Notes: generated from the letters alone by a model not told the origin. Shown: positions 1 to 11,586, numbered from the stretch's first letter. The stretch: DNA of 64,000 nt from Photobacterium leiognathi (GCF_030685535.1 NZ_CP131601.1:806001-870000); one strand, 5' to 3'. Translations and numbers: made by a program.

Positions 1-54
1 GATATTCTCTGGAAATTGATAGATCTGATGTTTATAATCGCGCTCGAATTGAGA

Positions 55-70
55 ACGCAAACGTTTTCTA
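55..70. promoter_or_regulatory. PurR operator upstream of the purine permease
   Basis: The 16-mer ACGCAAACGTTTTCTA fits the PurR consensus ACGCAAACGTTTNCNT. It lies 47 bases before the permease start codon. PurR with hypoxanthine or guanine as corepressor normally represses purine synthesis and uptake genes, so the permease, and perhaps gpt behind it, should be repressed when purines are plentiful. Confidence 0.8.
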
Positions 71-116
71 TTTTTGCTTAATACCTAACGTGTCTATCTC
101 CAAGGAACTGAGAAAC

Positions 117-1406
117 ATGCTTGAGAAGTTATTTAAACTGAAGGAACACGGCACTGACGTGCGTACCGAGTTACTTGCTGGCTTAACGACATTCCTAACT
201 ATGGCTTACATCATTTTTGTAAACCCTACTATGCTAGCCAATACAGGAATGGATAAAGGTGCAGTATTTGTTGCGACGTGTCTGGCGGCAATGATTGGCT
301 GTTTTGTTATGGGCTTTTTTGCAAACTATCCTGTGGCTCAAGCGCCGGGGATGGGGCTAAATGCCTTCTTTACTTATACCGTTGTGCTAGGTATGGGTTA
401 CACATGGCAAGTTGCATTAGCGGCAGTTTTCTTATCAGGCCTATGTTTTATCGCCCTGAGTTTATTAAAGGTGCGAGAGTGGATCATCAACTCGATCCCC
501 TTGGCGCTAAGAACAGGGATCTCGGCAGGTATTGGCTTATTCCTTGCGTTTATCGCGTTACAAACTTCAGGCATCGTTGTTGATAACCCAGCAACGTTAG
601 TGCAAGTAGGCGATTTAACCAGCTTTCCCGTGCTCATGGCAGCGCTTGGTTTCTTCTTGACTATAGCGTTAGTGCATCGTGGTTTTAAAGCGGCAGTATT
701 AATTGCGATTTTAGTCGTGACTGTTATTAGCGTGTTAGTTGGTGAAGTGACCTACGGCGGCATTATGTCGATGCCACCAAGTATTGCACCAACCTTCATG
801 CAATTAGATTTTGCAGGTGCAATGGAAGTTGGTTTGATTTCAATTGTATTTGCTTTCTTGTTTGTCGATTTATTTGATACAGCAGGTACGTTAGTTGGCG
901 TAGCAACCAAAGCTAATTTAATTGGCGAAGATGGTAAGCTGCCGCGTTTGAACCGTGCACTACTTGCAGACAGTACTGCAACATCAGTTGGTGCATTATT
1001 GGGTACATCGAACACCACTTCTTATGTCGAGAGTGTGTCCGGTGTCGCAGTCGGAGGACGAACTGGTCTTACCGCGGTAACGGTTGGTGTACTATTCCTG
1101 CTTGCTCTATTTTTTGCACCGCTTGCGGGCATGGTTCCAGCTTACGCAACGGCAGGTGCATTGTTCTACGTAGCTATTCTTATGATGTCAGGCCTTGTGG
1201 CGATTGATTGGCGTGATCTAACAGAAGCAGCACCAGTTGTTGTGGTTTGTTTATTGATGCCATTAACTTACTCAATTGCTGAAGGTATTGGCCTTGGTTT
1301 CATCACTTACGCTGCAGTTAAAGCGATGAGTGGTAAGGGACGTGACGTGAATATCAGTGTTTGGGTAATTTCCGCACTGTTCCTTTTGAAAATTATTTTT
1401 CTTTAA
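117..1406 (+). CDS. NCS2-family purine permease (AdeP-like)
   Basis: Inner-membrane purine/proton symporter of the NCS2 AzgA-like group, 430 residues and about a dozen hydrophobic segments. The N-terminal stretch VRTELLAGLTTFLTMAYII, the GMGLNAFF segment and the SGVAVGGRTGLTA segment near residue 310 are hallmarks of the adenine/guanine/hypoxanthine permeases, and overall it most resembles E. coli adenine permease AdeP. I chose the ATG at 117 because AAGGA at 102-106 precedes it; an upstream GTG at 90 has no ribosome site. It is preceded by a PurR box and followed after 69 bases by gpt with no terminator between, so uptake and salvage are probably cotranscribed. Exact purine specificity cannot be read from the sequence. 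Confidence 0.9.
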   Translation: MLEKLFKLKEHGTDVRTELLAGLTTFLTMAYIIFVNPTMLANTGMDKGAVFVATCLAAMIGCFVMGFFANYPVAQAPGMGLNAFFTYTVVLGMGYTWQVALAAVFLSGLCFIALSLLKVREWIINSIPLALRTGISAGIGLFLAFIALQTSGIVVDNPATLVQVGDLTSFPVLMAALGFFLTIALVHRGFKAAVLIAILVVTVISVLVGEVTYGGIMSMPPSIAPTFMQLDFAGAMEVGLISIVFAFLFVDLFDTAGTLVGVATKANLIGEDGKLPRLNRALLADSTATSVGALLGTSNTTSYVESVSGVAVGGRTGLTAVTVGVLFLLALFFAPLAGMVPAYATAGALFYVAILMMSGLVAIDWRDLTEAAPVVVVCLLMPLTYSIAEGIGLGFITYAAVKAMSGKGRDVNISVWVISALFLLKIIFL

Positions 1407-1475
1407 GTTTTAGATTAATAAAGCTTTACTAATTTATGGCGATTTTCGAATCGTTGATCCAGAGGTTCTTTGTTT

Positions 1476-1934
1476 ATGAGTAATAAATTCATCATCACTT
1501 GGGATAACATGCAAACTTACACCCGTCAGCTAGCTGAAAAGCTACTTCCAGCTGATCAGTGGACAGGTATTATTGCTGTTAGTCGTGGCGGTTTGGTTCC
1601 TGCTGCTATTTTGGCGCGTGAGCTAGGTATTCGTCACGTAGATACGGTATGTATCTCAAGCTACGATCATGATCACCAACGTGATATGCGTGTGATCAAG
1701 AAAGCAGAAGGTGATGGTGAAGGCTTTATCATCGTTGATGATTTAGTTGATACTGGCGGTACTGCTGAAAAAATTCGTGAAATGTACCCACGTGGCAAGT
1801 TTGTAACCGTATGTGCGAAACCTGCTGGTAAACACCTTGTTGATGATTACGTTGTTGATATTCCGCAAGAAACGTGGATTGAACAACCATGGGATATGGC
1901 AGTAACGTTTGTCGATCCAATCGCTAAGCGATAA
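1476..1934 (+). CDS. gpt: xanthine-guanine phosphoribosyltransferase
   Basis: Transfers phosphoribosyl from PRPP to guanine, xanthine and less well hypoxanthine, giving GMP, XMP and IMP in purine salvage at the membrane face. The 152 residues equal the E. coli Gpt length. The PRPP-binding motif [14 protein letters not shown] (about residues 82-95) and the SRGGLVPA loop (about 36-43) are intact. ATG 1476 is preceded by AGAGG at 1461-1465. It follows the permease directly and is closed by a strong hairpin terminator at 1994. Confidence 0.95.
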   Translation: MSNKFIITWDNMQTYTRQLAEKLLPADQWTGIIAVSRGGLVPAAILARELGIRHVDTVCISSYDHDHQRDMRVIKKAEGDGEGFIIVDDLVDTGGTAEKIREMYPRGKFVTVCAKPAGKHLVDDYVVDIPQETWIEQPWDMAVTFVDPIAKR

Positions 1935-1993
1935 GCATTTTTCCTTTATCAAGGTTTATTGCTTTGCTGCTGTAAACTAAGATTGATTAATAA

Positions 1994-2017
1994 GACGCCG
2001 ATAAGGCGTCTTTTTTT
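1994..2017 (+). terminator. rho-independent terminator after gpt
   Basis: GACGCC (1994-1999), loop GATAA, GGCGTC (2005-2010), then seven T. It ends the permease-gpt unit. Confidence 0.9.
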
Positions 2018-2091
2018 GTTTTAAATCGACATACGTAAGTGATTTTGGGTATATCATCACTACACATCATCAAGACCACGTGGAGAGTGCC

Positions 2092-3351
2092 GTGTCTGAG
2101 CCATCCCCTGAAAATTTGTCCGAAAAGTTATTTGCCCCAAGACCAACCTCTAAAGAAACATCGAGTTTGGTTAAAATTGCTCATGTGCGTAGTGGGCGAG
2201 TGAACAATGCGCTGGATGGTGAGAGTAAGGCTGGCTGGTACCGTGTTTTACGTCGTCCACAATGGATTTGGCAAGGTGTTGATCCCATTCAACTTGAAGC
2301 GGTATTAGCACGTATTGCGAGTTCAACGGCGCAGCGTACTGATGAAAACTTATTAGATACCGTGATTGGTTATAAGCCGGGCAACTGGAGTTATGAATGG
2401 TCACAGCTGGGCGCGATTTACCAAAAACAAGCACGCTTGCTATTAAATGATGGCGAGAAATTAAAAGCCTCAGAGCTATTATTAAAAGCCAGTACTCATT
2501 ACAGCATTGCAGCATATCCTTATATTAAAGGGGATCAATTGGCCGATCAGGCAGAGCTGCAAGCCAATCAAAGTTATCGTGAAGCCATTGAATTACGTCC
2601 GCATGATATGCGTACTATCAATGTCAAATATGAAGGCAAAACCTTTGAAGCTTTCATTCATTTACCACGTACCGATAAATTATTACCAACCGTCATTGTA
2701 AGCGGTGGCCTAGATACACTGCAGTGCGATTTATGGCGCTTATACGAAGATTATTTAGGCCCAGCAGGTTATGCCATGGTCACACTCGACATGCCATCAG
2801 TAGGGCATTGTGATCGTTGGAACTTAACGGAAGATACTAGCCGACTACACCAAGCACTATTACAACAAATTCGTGATGTACCTTGGGTCGATCATCATAA
2901 AGTAGCTATGTTGGGTATTCGCATGGGCGGTAATGCAGCCATTCGTTTAGGCTTTATGGAGCCAACACGTTTAAAAACATGCATTAGTTTAGGTGGTGCG
3001 ATTAATAGTGTGTTGACTCAGCCAAAGCTGATTGAGCAAATTCCGCGTATGTTCTTAGATGTTTTAGCATCACGCATGGGCAAAAATGGTCAATCTGAAG
3101 CGAGTATTATTTCACACTTACCTGCTTGGTCATTAAAACATCAGGGGATTTTAGGCCGACGCCGTATTGATATGCCGATGTTAGGGATCAGTTTGAAAAA
3201 CGATCCGGTTTGTCCTGAGATGGATAATCAGTTGATTGCGTTATCAAGCTATGGCGGTAAAGCACTGACCTTACCTGAAAAGCCACTACATGATGGTTAT
3301 CACCGCTCAATGACTGAAGTCGTGAAATGGCTAGACGAGAAACTCGCCTAA
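2092..3351 (+). CDS. frsA: FrsA-type alpha/beta hydrolase (fermentation-respiration switch protein)
   Basis: DUF1100/FrsA family, 419 residues. In enterics FrsA binds unphosphorylated EIIA-Glc and shifts metabolism toward fermentation; esterase activity has been reported and a claimed cofactor-free pyruvate decarboxylase activity in Vibrio is disputed. The usual GxSxG nucleophile elbow reads GIRMGG (about residues 281-286), with Arg for Ser; E. coli FrsA also has Arg there, so this is a family trait, not damage. GTG 2092 is preferred, with GGAG six bases upstream; a GTG at 2080 is the alternative. Its partner EIIA-Glc (crr) is also in this window. Order gpt-frsA-crl matches E. coli. Confidence 0.9.
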   Translation: MSEPSPENLSEKLFAPRPTSKETSSLVKIAHVRSGRVNNALDGESKAGWYRVLRRPQWIWQGVDPIQLEAVLARIASSTAQRTDENLLDTVIGYKPGNWSYEWSQLGAIYQKQARLLLNDGEKLKASELLLKASTHYSIAAYPYIKGDQLADQAELQANQSYREAIELRPHDMRTINVKYEGKTFEAFIHLPRTDKLLPTVIVSGGLDTLQCDLWRLYEDYLGPAGYAMVTLDMPSVGHCDRWNLTEDTSRLHQALLQQIRDVPWVDHHKVAMLGIRMGGNAAIRLGFMEPTRLKTCISLGGAINSVLTQPKLIEQIPRMFLDVLASRMGKNGQSEASIISHLPAWSLKHQGILGRRRIDMPMLGISLKNDPVCPEMDNQLIALSSYGGKALTLPEKPLHDGYHRSMTEVVKWLDEKLA

Positions 3352-3494
3352 TTGTTGGTAAATAAATAATAGAGCCAAAAATATGACGGAATAATGCATT
3401 AAGTATTGTTCCGTTTTTTTATACTGCTTTGATATTGTTAAAAAATACGTATACCTACATTGGCATTTTACCAAACATCAACCATAATATAACA

Positions 3495-3513
3495 AATAAT
3501 GATAATGATCTCG
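3495..3513. promoter_or_regulatory. possible Fur-like site before crl
   Basis: AATAATGATAATGATCTCG matches the 19-bp Fur consensus at about 13 positions and contains one clean GATAATGAT unit. It lies about 100 bases before crl. The second half is poor, so this is only suggestive of iron control. Confidence 0.3.
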
Positions 3514-3613
3514 TTGCACATCATGATGATGAAGTAATGAGATCGTTGATCTGTACTTCTTTCGTTGAGTATGCGCTTACTCATAACTGCAGTTGACTAT
3601 GGATGGATTAGTA

Positions 3614-4018
3614 ATGACGACGACAACTCTGTTTCCGCCTCACGGGCGTTTAATGACAAAATTAACTGCACTAGGACCTTACTTACGAGAAAAAAAATCC
3701 CAAGAAGGTTATTTCTTTTTTGATTGTTTAGCGAGCTGTGTGAATGCAGAAAAGGAGCCTGAAGAGCGTGAATTTTGGGGTTGGTGGTTAGTATTAACCG
3801 CAACTGATAACGGCTTTGAATACAGCTATGACTTTGGGCGTTATGATCTTAGTGGTGAATGGAACGAAGGGAAATTACCAGCCAAGCACAAAGATGCAGT
3901 GATGAAAACCTTGGTCGATTTCCACGAAAAGCTAACTCCTTTTATTGTTGATGAATGCCAATTAACGCTTTCAGCATCTTCTAATTTAACGCAAACCCAA
4001 TTAACTGAATTAGCATAA
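3614..4018 (+). CDS. crl: sigma-S-binding protein Crl
   Basis: Crl binds RpoS and helps it capture core RNA polymerase, boosting sigma-S transcription. The family core is intact: LTALGPYLREK (about 17-27), YFFFDCLASCVN, REFWGWW (about 52-58) and FEYSYDFGRYD. 134 residues, close to E. coli Crl (133). ATG 3614 gives an N-terminus of family length; an in-frame ATG seven codons upstream is less likely. It stands alone between frsA and proB, as in enterics, and ends in a terminator at 4041. Confidence 0.93.
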   Translation: MTTTTLFPPHGRLMTKLTALGPYLREKKSQEGYFFFDCLASCVNAEKEPEEREFWGWWLVLTATDNGFEYSYDFGRYDLSGEWNEGKLPAKHKDAVMKTLVDFHEKLTPFIVDECQLTLSASSNLTQTQLTELA

Positions 4019-4040
4019 ATAAAGTTAGATATTTTATAAA

Positions 4041-4068
4041 ACCCATAAGATAGCTTATGGGTTTTTTT
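4041..4068 (+). terminator. rho-independent terminator after crl
   Basis: ACCCATAAG (4041-4049), four-base loop, CTTATGGGT (4054-4062), then a T run. Preceding A residues pair with the Ts, so it may also work on the other strand. Confidence 0.88.
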
Positions 4069-4271
4069 GTGTCTTTTTTTTACAAATTGTTGTTTGAGAC
4101 GACGGAATTTACTGGTGTTAATGGCAATTTGTGTAATTTATGGGCGTTTCAGCGTGTTAATTAAATATTTGCCTATTTATATTCATTTCGTAACGGTTTT
4201 TCTCTTGTGCTTTGTCAGCGGTATTGATAAAACAAAGTACTTTTTATTTCTTTTTATTTTGTTTGATCCCC

Positions 4272-5426
4272 ATGGCAGATACCAAAAATACCAATGCTCG
4301 AGAGCAAGACCTTGCAGCATCTGCTGCATCACAAACAATTGTTGTTAAGTTGGGCACCAGCGTTCTAACTGGCGGTACGCTAAAGTTAGATCGTGCTCAT
4401 ATGGTTGAGCTTGTCCGTCAATGTGCGATGCTTCGTCGCCAAGGACATAAAGTGATTATCGTGACATCTGGCGCAATTGCGGCAGGCCGCGAGCATTTAG
4501 GTTACCCCGAACTGCCCAAAACAATGGCAAGTAAGCAATTGCTTGCCGCTGTTGGTCAAGGTCGCTTGATCCAAGAATGGGAAACCTTGTTTGGTATCTA
4601 TGGGATCAATATCGGTCAAATGTTGTTAACTCGTGCTGATTTGAATGACCGTGAGCGTTACTTGAATGCTCGTGACATGATCGTTGCACTATTAGATAAC
4701 GGCATTGTTCCTGTTGTGAATGAAAACGATGCGGTTGCGACAACTGAAATCAAAGTGGGTGATAACGATAACTTATCAGCACTTGTAGGTATTTTAGGTG
4801 GCGCAGATAAACTGTTATTAATGACAGATCAACCGGGTTTATTCACCGCAGATCCTCGTAGCAATCCTGATGCAGAGTTGATCCGTGAAGTTCACACGAT
4901 TGATGAGACATTACGTAAATTAGCTGGTGGTAGTGTAGGCGGTTTAGGTACTGGCGGTATGGCAACCAAGCTGCAAGCAGCAGATGTGGCGCGCCGTGCA
5001 GGTATTGAAGTAATTATTGCTGCTGGTCGTCGTCCTGATGTGATCATTGAACTAGCAGAAGGTAAATCTGTAGGTACACGTTTCTTACCACTAGAATCAC
5101 CACTTGAAAGCCGTAAGCGTTGGATTTTGGCAGGTCCTCCTCCAGCAGGTGATATCGTGATTGATGACGGTGCTGTCACTGCTGTGCAACAACGAGGTAG
5201 TAGTTTACTTGCGAAAGGGATCACCATGGTAAAAGGTGATTTTGAACGTGGTGAAGTTGTGCGTATCTTTGACAAAGATAATAACCTATTAGCGCGTGGT
5301 ATTTGCCGTTACTCAAGTGTAGATATGGCAAAAATAGCAGGAAAGCACAGCCAAGAAATCCATCAAGTATTAGGCTATGAATATGGTCACGTGGCGATCC
5401 ATCGTGATGATATGGTAGTGATTTAA
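4272..5426 (+). CDS. proB: glutamate 5-kinase
   Basis: First step of proline synthesis: ATP-dependent phosphorylation of glutamate to gamma-glutamyl phosphate, feedback-inhibited by proline. The amino-acid-kinase fold begins at [12 protein letters not shown], with [40 protein letters not shown] and the [15 protein letters not shown] segment; the C-terminal PUA domain runs from about residue 285. ATG 4272 matches the family start with a short extra lead of about 12 residues; the 20 residues upstream are hydrophobic and improbable. No clear Shine-Dalgarno precedes it. proA follows after 67 bases, so the two form the usual operon. Confidence 0.95.
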   Translation: MADTKNTNAREQDLAASAASQTIVVKLGTSVLTGGTLKLDRAHMVELVRQCAMLRRQGHKVIIVTSGAIAAGREHLGYPELPKTMASKQLLAAVGQGRLIQEWETLFGIYGINIGQMLLTRADLNDRERYLNARDMIVALLDNGIVPVVNENDAVATTEIKVGDNDNLSALVGILGGADKLLLMTDQPGLFTADPRSNPDAELIREVHTIDETLRKLAGGSVGGLGTGGMATKLQAADVARRAGIEVIIAAGRRPDVIIELAEGKSVGTRFLPLESPLESRKRWILAGPPPAGDIVIDDGAVTAVQQRGSSLLAKGITMVKGDFERGEVVRIFDKDNNLLARGICRYSSVDMAKIAGKHSQEIHQVLGYEYGHVAIHRDDMVVI

Positions 5427-5493
5427 AACGACATGTATCTATAAATACAGATAAGCATTGGCTACACGACAGGGATTAGAACGAGGAATTATT

Positions 5494-6750
5494 GTGAATC
5501 TTGAATTAATGGGACAAGCAGCACAGCAAGCTGCTTTCGAGTTAGCAACGACCGCTACAGCAATTAAAAACAAAGCACTAGCTATTATTGCGGATGAATT
5601 AGAAAGTAATAAAGACATTATTTTAGCGGCAAACAAGCAAGATATTGATGCGGCTGTTGAGTCTGGCATGTCTGAAGCGCTGGTTGATCGTCTATTGCTA
5701 AATGAATCACGTTTAGCGGGTATCGCCAATGATGTGCGTAACGTGATTAACCTAAACGATCCCGTCGGTGCTGAGCTTGATAGCCGTGTACTAGAAAACG
5801 GTATGCGCTTAAGCCGCCGTCGTGTGCCACTTGGTGTGGTAGGCGTTATTTACGAAGCGCGTCCAAACGTGACGATTGATATTGCCGCGCTATGTTTGAA
5901 AACAGGTAACGCTAGTATTTTGCGTGGTGGTCGTGAAACCTTCCACTCAAACATGGCACTGGTAAAAGTGATCCAAGTGGCATTAGAAAAAGCAGGTCTA
6001 CCAGCATCTTCTGTGCAATACATTGAGCAGCCAGATCGTGATCTAGTATCACAGCTACTTAAGTTGGATCAATACGTGGACATGATCATTCCTCGTGGTG
6101 GTGCGGGTTTACATAAAATGTGTAAAGAAAACAGCACCATTCCTGTGATCATTGGTGGCTTTGGTATCAGCCATATTTATGTTGACGATAGTGCAGATTT
6201 AACACGCTCTTTAGATGTGGTTGAGAATGCAAAAGTACAGCGTCCATCAGCATGTAATGCGTTAGATACACTATTAGTTCATGAGAAAGTAGCTGAAGCG
6301 TTCTTATCTCGTTTAGTTGAGCGTATGAATAAGGCAAAGGTAACGCTTGTTGCCGATGACACTGCTTATAATTTACTTGAAGGTAAGGCATCTTCACTGC
6401 GTAAAGTGGCGGAAGGTGACTTTGATACTGAATGGTTAAGCTACACGCTAGGCATTAAAGTTGTTAATAATGTGGATGAGGCTATTTTCCACATGCGTAA
6501 ACATAATGCGAGCCACTCAGATTCGATCCTAACTAACAACTTACAAGCGGCTGAGCGTTTCGTAAATGCGGCAGGCTCTGCGGCAGTTTATGTGAATGCG
6601 TCAACACGCTTTACGGACGGCGCGCAATTTGGTTTAGGTGCGGAAGTTGCGGTATCAACCCAAAAGCTACATGCTCGTGGTCCAATGGGCTTAGAAGAGT
6701 TAACAAGTTATAAGTGGGTGGGTGTGGCTGATTACTTAAGCCGTGATTAA
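5494..6750 (+). CDS. proA: gamma-glutamyl phosphate reductase
   Basis: NADPH-dependent reduction of gamma-glutamyl phosphate to glutamate semialdehyde, second step of proline synthesis, acting with ProB. 418 residues, aldehyde-dehydrogenase fold. The catalytic Cys lies in [14 protein letters not shown] (about residue 255), and the [11 protein letters not shown] and [22 protein letters not shown] segments are typical. GTG 5494 is chosen because AGGA lies six bases upstream and the start matches relatives; the frame is open 12 codons further up. Ends in a terminator at 6768. Confidence 0.95.
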   Translation: MNLELMGQAAQQAAFELATTATAIKNKALAIIADELESNKDIILAANKQDIDAAVESGMSEALVDRLLLNESRLAGIANDVRNVINLNDPVGAELDSRVLENGMRLSRRRVPLGVVGVIYEARPNVTIDIAALCLKTGNASILRGGRETFHSNMALVKVIQVALEKAGLPASSVQYIEQPDRDLVSQLLKLDQYVDMIIPRGGAGLHKMCKENSTIPVIIGGFGISHIYVDDSADLTRSLDVVENAKVQRPSACNALDTLLVHEKVAEAFLSRLVERMNKAKVTLVADDTAYNLLEGKASSLRKVAEGDFDTEWLSYTLGIKVVNNVDEAIFHMRKHNASHSDSILTNNLQAAERFVNAAGSAAVYVNASTRFTDGAQFGLGAEVAVSTQKLHARGPMGLEELTSYKWVGVADYLSRD

Positions 6751-6767
6751 TGACTAAATGAAATGTA

Positions 6768-6794
6768 AAAAGCTGCCATTGGGCAGCTTTTTTT
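6768..6794. terminator. terminator between proA and the DUF2897 gene
   Basis: AAAAGCTGCC, short loop, GGCAGCTTTTTTT. A and T tracts on both sides let it serve proA on the plus strand and the convergent DUF2897 gene on the minus strand. Confidence 0.88.
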
Positions 6795-6809
6795 ATGTCT
6801 GTGATACGC

Positions 6810-7001
6810 TTATGCTTTGTCGTCTTTATCTTGAGGTATAGAGTCTTCTTTTTTACTAAGAGGATGCTTATCGTCAAATAACTTGTGCTTTTTCTGCATC
6901 CCAATTTTCATATAAGCGGTATATTTGAGCGCGGCAATATTACTGGCAATGACAGCAACAATAATAAAAGAAATTACCCACGGATTAAAAAGCCATTCCA
7001 T
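6810..7001 (-). CDS. small membrane protein, DUF2897 family
   Basis: 63 residues. One hydrophobic segment (about residues 8-27, ISFIIVAVIASNIAALKYTA) is followed by a lysine- and acid-rich tail. The NPWVI...SNIAALKYTA pattern is that of DUF2897, a family of unknown function in vibrios and relatives. It is downstream of dapE on the same strand but separated from it by a strong dapE terminator, so it probably has its own promoter within 7002-7090. Confidence 0.75.
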   Translation of the reverse strand: MEWLFNPWVISFIIVAVIASNIAALKYTAYMKIGMQKKHKLFDDKHPLSKKEDSIPQDKDDKA

Positions 7002-7089
7002 ATTAGCCTCACTGATTGAGTGATAAAGAGTATTTTCAGCATATCACTGTTCTTGAGCACTTGGCTTAATATTCGTCATAAAAGCGATA

Positions 7090-7138
7090 ATAAAAAGCAG
7101 CCAGTTATTTAGCTCATGAAGAAAATAACTGGCTGCTT
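7090..7138 (-). terminator. terminator after dapE
   Basis: A long perfect stem: AAGCAGCCAGTTATTT (7095-7110) against AAATAACTGGCTGCTT (7123-7138), followed on the minus strand by a T-rich tract. Confidence 0.9.
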
Positions 7139-7159
7139 ATGTATTTCATTGTGATGTGA

Positions 7160-8654
<1,495 letters not shown>

Positions 8655-8900
8655 AGAAGGCTCTGACTTGTTATTGTTGTGATCAATGGTCTTTTATAAC
8701 GAGATTACACAATGACCGCAAGCATTGATACTTTGCTAAAAAGGGAGAATGGATTGAAACGTTAAATTTAGAAATAAATTTACGGAATATTGTTACTTCT
8801 TTTTACGCTTGAGAAAGTAAAGATTGAGCTGGTTTGATCGAACTCAACATAAAATTTTCTTAGCAGTTAATAATAAGTAAAGTATTTTATGGAGGCCTCA

Positions 8901-9182
8901 ATGGAACTGAATCCGGTTTTTGCCCGTCGACTTTACCTAGCATTATTAGTGGAATATACCGAGCGACCTAATGTCCCTCGCTTAATTGAACAAACAGGTT
9001 GGCCTCGTCGCACCATTCAAGATGTCTTAAAAGCTTTACCTAGCATTGGTATCGAGCTGAGTTTTATTCAGGATGGGCGTCGTCATAATGATGGTTACTA
9101 CACCTTGAGTGATTGGGGACCGTTTGACTTAGAGTGGATTAAGGCAAGAGAGCCTGATTTATTGGCTGCATTAGCATCCTAA
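8901..9182 (+). CDS. winged-helix DNA-binding protein (HTH_43 type)
   Basis: 93 residues forming one predicted winged-helix unit: the RLYLALLVEYTERPNVPRLI helices, then WPRRTIQDVLKALP as the likely recognition helix, and a wing around DGRRHNDGYYTL. This matches the small HTH_43 family of uncharacterised proteins. ATG 8901 is chosen because a perfect GGAGG (8891-8895) lies five bases upstream; an ATG at 8889 would overlap that site. It is divergent from yffB. Target unknown. Confidence 0.7.
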   Translation: MELNPVFARRLYLALLVEYTERPNVPRLIEQTGWPRRTIQDVLKALPSIGIELSFIQDGRRHNDGYYTLSDWGPFDLEWIKAREPDLLAALAS

Positions 9183-9184
9183 AC

Positions 9185-9223
9185 AAAAAACCGCATTCGC
9201 TATTAGTAGCAATGCGGTTTTTT
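9185..9223. terminator. bidirectional terminator between the HTH gene and narP
   Basis: AAAAAACCGCATT (9185-9197) pairs with AATGCGGTTTTTT (9211-9223), and an inner GCTA/TAGC extends the stem. A and T tracts on both sides suit the two convergent genes. Confidence 0.9.
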
Positions 9224-9257
9224 GTTAGTGAAAGTAGGTTGGTTGAACTACTTGAGT

Positions 9258-9884
9258 TTATTGGCCTTGCGATTCTAAATACAAGATGGTTGCAGCTGTG
9301 CGAGACTTAACTTGTAGTTTTTTGAGCAAGCTTTTCATATGCACTTTCACAGTTGCTTCTGAAATAAATAATTGCTCAGCAATCTGACGATTTCGTTGAC
9401 CTTTGGCGACTTCTTGGAGAATCTGTAGCTCACGTTCGGTAAGTTGACTAAGCATATCATCAGTTGAATGCTGCTCTGCCAAACATTCTTTCACTACGGT
9501 ACTGTAAGCTTTGCCACCACACAGTGCAGATTTTAATAGTTCAATGAGTTCATCTGGCTCGGTATCTTTGAGCAAGTAACCATCAGCACCAGCATTGAGT
9601 AGGGTTTTAATATCACTACGACTATCAGAAACGGTTAACACCACAATACAGGCTAAAATACCTTCATTACGCATAGCATTTAACGTATCTAAGCCTGACA
9701 TGCCTTTCATGTTTAAATCGAGCAAAATCAAATCTGGTGATTGTTCATGGGCAAGAGCAATTGCATCATTACCGTTACTGGCTTCACCGACTAATTGAAA
9801 GTCTGATTCCATGCTGAGCAACTGACCGATCCCTCGACGCATCAGAGGGTGATCGTCGACAATCATGACTTTCCAACATGTCAT
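9258..9884 (-). CDS. narP: nitrate/nitrite response regulator NarP
   Basis: NarL/FixJ-type response regulator, 208 residues. The receiver has the acidic pair DD (residues 10-11), the phospho-acceptor Asp in LILLDLNMKG (about 57), T in VLTVSD and K in YLLKD. The C-terminal LuxR-type HTH (about 145-205) contains LTERELQILQEVAKGQRNRQIA. It follows narQ by four bases with its ribosome site inside the narQ end. Pairing with NarQ next to nap identifies it as NarP; a 7-2-7 heptamer site of the kind it binds lies before napF. Confidence 0.92.
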   Translation of the reverse strand: MTCWKVMIVDDHPLMRRGIGQLLSMESDFQLVGEASNGNDAIALAHEQSPDLILLDLNMKGMSGLDTLNAMRNEGILACIVVLTVSDSRSDIKTLLNAGADGYLLKDTEPDELIELLKSALCGGKAYSTVVKECLAEQHSTDDMLSQLTERELQILQEVAKGQRNRQIAEQLFISEATVKVHMKSLLKKLQVKSRTAATILYLESQGQ

Positions 9885-9888
9885 ATTG

Positions 9889-11586
9889 TTATCCTTTCTG
9901 TAGTGGAAATATCAGGCTGATAGTACTGCCTTGATGGGGATGTGAATCTATTTGTAATTCACCATTAAGCCGAGATGTACGCTCTTGCATAATGCTTAAA
10001 CCATAATGATCCCGTTTGCTTGCTGTTGGGTCAAATCCTTTACCATCATCACCGATCGCCACATGAACATTCTGTGCAGTTTGATAACAAGTGACGGTGA
10101 TTTCATCAGCATCTGCGTGTTTAATTGCGTTAAGTACTGCTTCACGAATGATTTGTAGTAAATGCACTTGGTTATGGGCATCTAACGCCATGGATGGTAA
10201 GTGGTTATCAATCACTAACAGTGCATCGGTTTGCTCTTCCAGTGGTTCAAGCATTTGGTTTAATGCTTCACCAAAATTAGCATCTTTAATGGTGAGACGG
10301 AATGTACTAAGCAGCTCACGTAATTGAGTATAGGCACTACTTAGCCCTTGCTCGATATCTTGCACTGTATGGTTGATATTGTCACCGTGCTCAATCTGAT
10401 TTAACTCTCTTTTTAAGATGGTTAATTGGATTTTTAAATAAGACAGTGATTGCGCCAGCGAATCATGCAGTTCTCGGGCGATAGTGGCACGCTCTTCCAT
10501 CAACAATAAGTGCTCGGCTTGTTTTTGAGCGCGGTTGTAATAAATACCACGGGCGAGAATTTGTGAAATATTATCGATCAATGCCTGATCTGGACATGGC
10601 AAAGTATATTGCCACCATAGTTTCCCCATTAATTCGCCATCAATATAGAGATCATTACTGTGCCAGTTTTTATCAAGGCGATTACCCACATGGATCTCAG
10701 TTGTGCTACCTGTTGTTTCTTCGATGATAAGCCGAGCACCTGTTAACCCATCAATCGCAATCATGGTTTCTAACATGTTAGTAAATTGCTCAGTGGTCAG
10801 GCGGCTAACTGATAGCTGTTGTGAGCAGTTGTAAAGCACTTGCAGTGATTCATTAGCATGACGTAAACGGCGGGTTTTCTCTGTAACGCTACGTTCTAAC
10901 CCATCATAAAGTTGCTCTAATTCACAGGACATTTTGCTAAATGTCTGCGCTAAGATCCCCAATTCATTTTTACTGTCATTACAAACACGGAACTGAAAGT
11001 TTTTACGTTTTACTTGCTTACAGGCATTCACTAAATCATTGAGTGGCGCGACGATTTGTAAACGTGTGTAGCGAATGGTGTAGAACACAATCAGTAATAT
11101 TGTGGTCAGCCCCATGGCACCGATAGTTGCTAATCGTTGAAGTTTAATTTCAGAAGATTCTTGTAGCTCAGCGACAAATTTATCAACCCGATGAACAAAA
11201 GGGGCGACATGCTGAATGAAAGATTTGTTGTCTTCTGTTTCTAAGATGGGGTGTAGCTCGTCCCAGCGTAGTACTAACTGGTTGTATTGTTGTTGGATAT
11301 CGTTAGGGACAAACCAATGATTGAGCTCTTTCATAGAAGATGAATGTAACGACTGTTCAAATTGCTCAATGTGCTCAGACAGTAATGGCGAATGTGTCTC
11401 AACATCAAAAGCTAAGCGATAACTTTGCATACGCATTGAACCTGCGATGTTGATGGCTTCGGCATCATTTAAACTAGACGTCAGTGTCATCAATGCGAGT
11501 GAGGTTGTCGAAATAGAGATGAATAAAATCAGTACCATTGAACGAGCGATGGTGCTTGTTACCGAATTTGTTTTTTTCTTTGCCAC
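9889..11586 (-). CDS. narQ: nitrate/nitrite sensor histidine kinase NarQ
   Basis: Senses periplasmic nitrate or nitrite and phosphorylates NarP. 565 residues, close to E. coli NarQ (566). Order: TM1 (about 14-38), periplasmic sensor with the P-box around NIAGSMRMQSYRLA (about 46-60), TM2 (about 150-170), HAMP, GAF-like region, then HisKA_3 with the phospho-acceptor His in ERATIARELHDSLAQSL (about 370) and HATPase with GDDGKGFDP. GTG 11586 is chosen, AGG six bases upstream; a TTG six codons earlier is unlikely. narQ-narP is divergent from napF. Confidence 0.93.
   Translation of the reverse strand: MAKKKTNSVTSTIARSMVLILFISISTTSLALMTLTSSLNDAEAINIAGSMRMQSYRLAFDVETHSPLLSEHIEQFEQSLHSSSMKELNHWFVPNDIQQQYNQLVLRWDELHPILETEDNKSFIQHVAPFVHRVDKFVAELQESSEIKLQRLATIGAMGLTTILLIVFYTIRYTRLQIVAPLNDLVNACKQVKRKNFQFRVCNDSKNELGILAQTFSKMSCELEQLYDGLERSVTEKTRRLRHANESLQVLYNCSQQLSVSRLTTEQFTNMLETMIAIDGLTGARLIIEETTGSTTEIHVGNRLDKNWHSNDLYIDGELMGKLWWQYTLPCPDQALIDNISQILARGIYYNRAQKQAEHLLLMEERATIARELHDSLAQSLSYLKIQLTILKRELNQIEHGDNINHTVQDIEQGLSSAYTQLRELLSTFRLTIKDANFGEALNQMLEPLEEQTDALLVIDNHLPSMALDAHNQVHLLQIIREAVLNAIKHADADEITVTCYQTAQNVHVAIGDDGKGFDPTASKRDHYGLSIMQERTSRLNGELQIDSHPHQGSTISLIFPLQKG

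Noticed and set aside
2900..2960. frsA called damaged because GxSxG reads GIRMGG
   Set aside because: E. coli FrsA also has Arg at the nucleophile place; it is a family trait.
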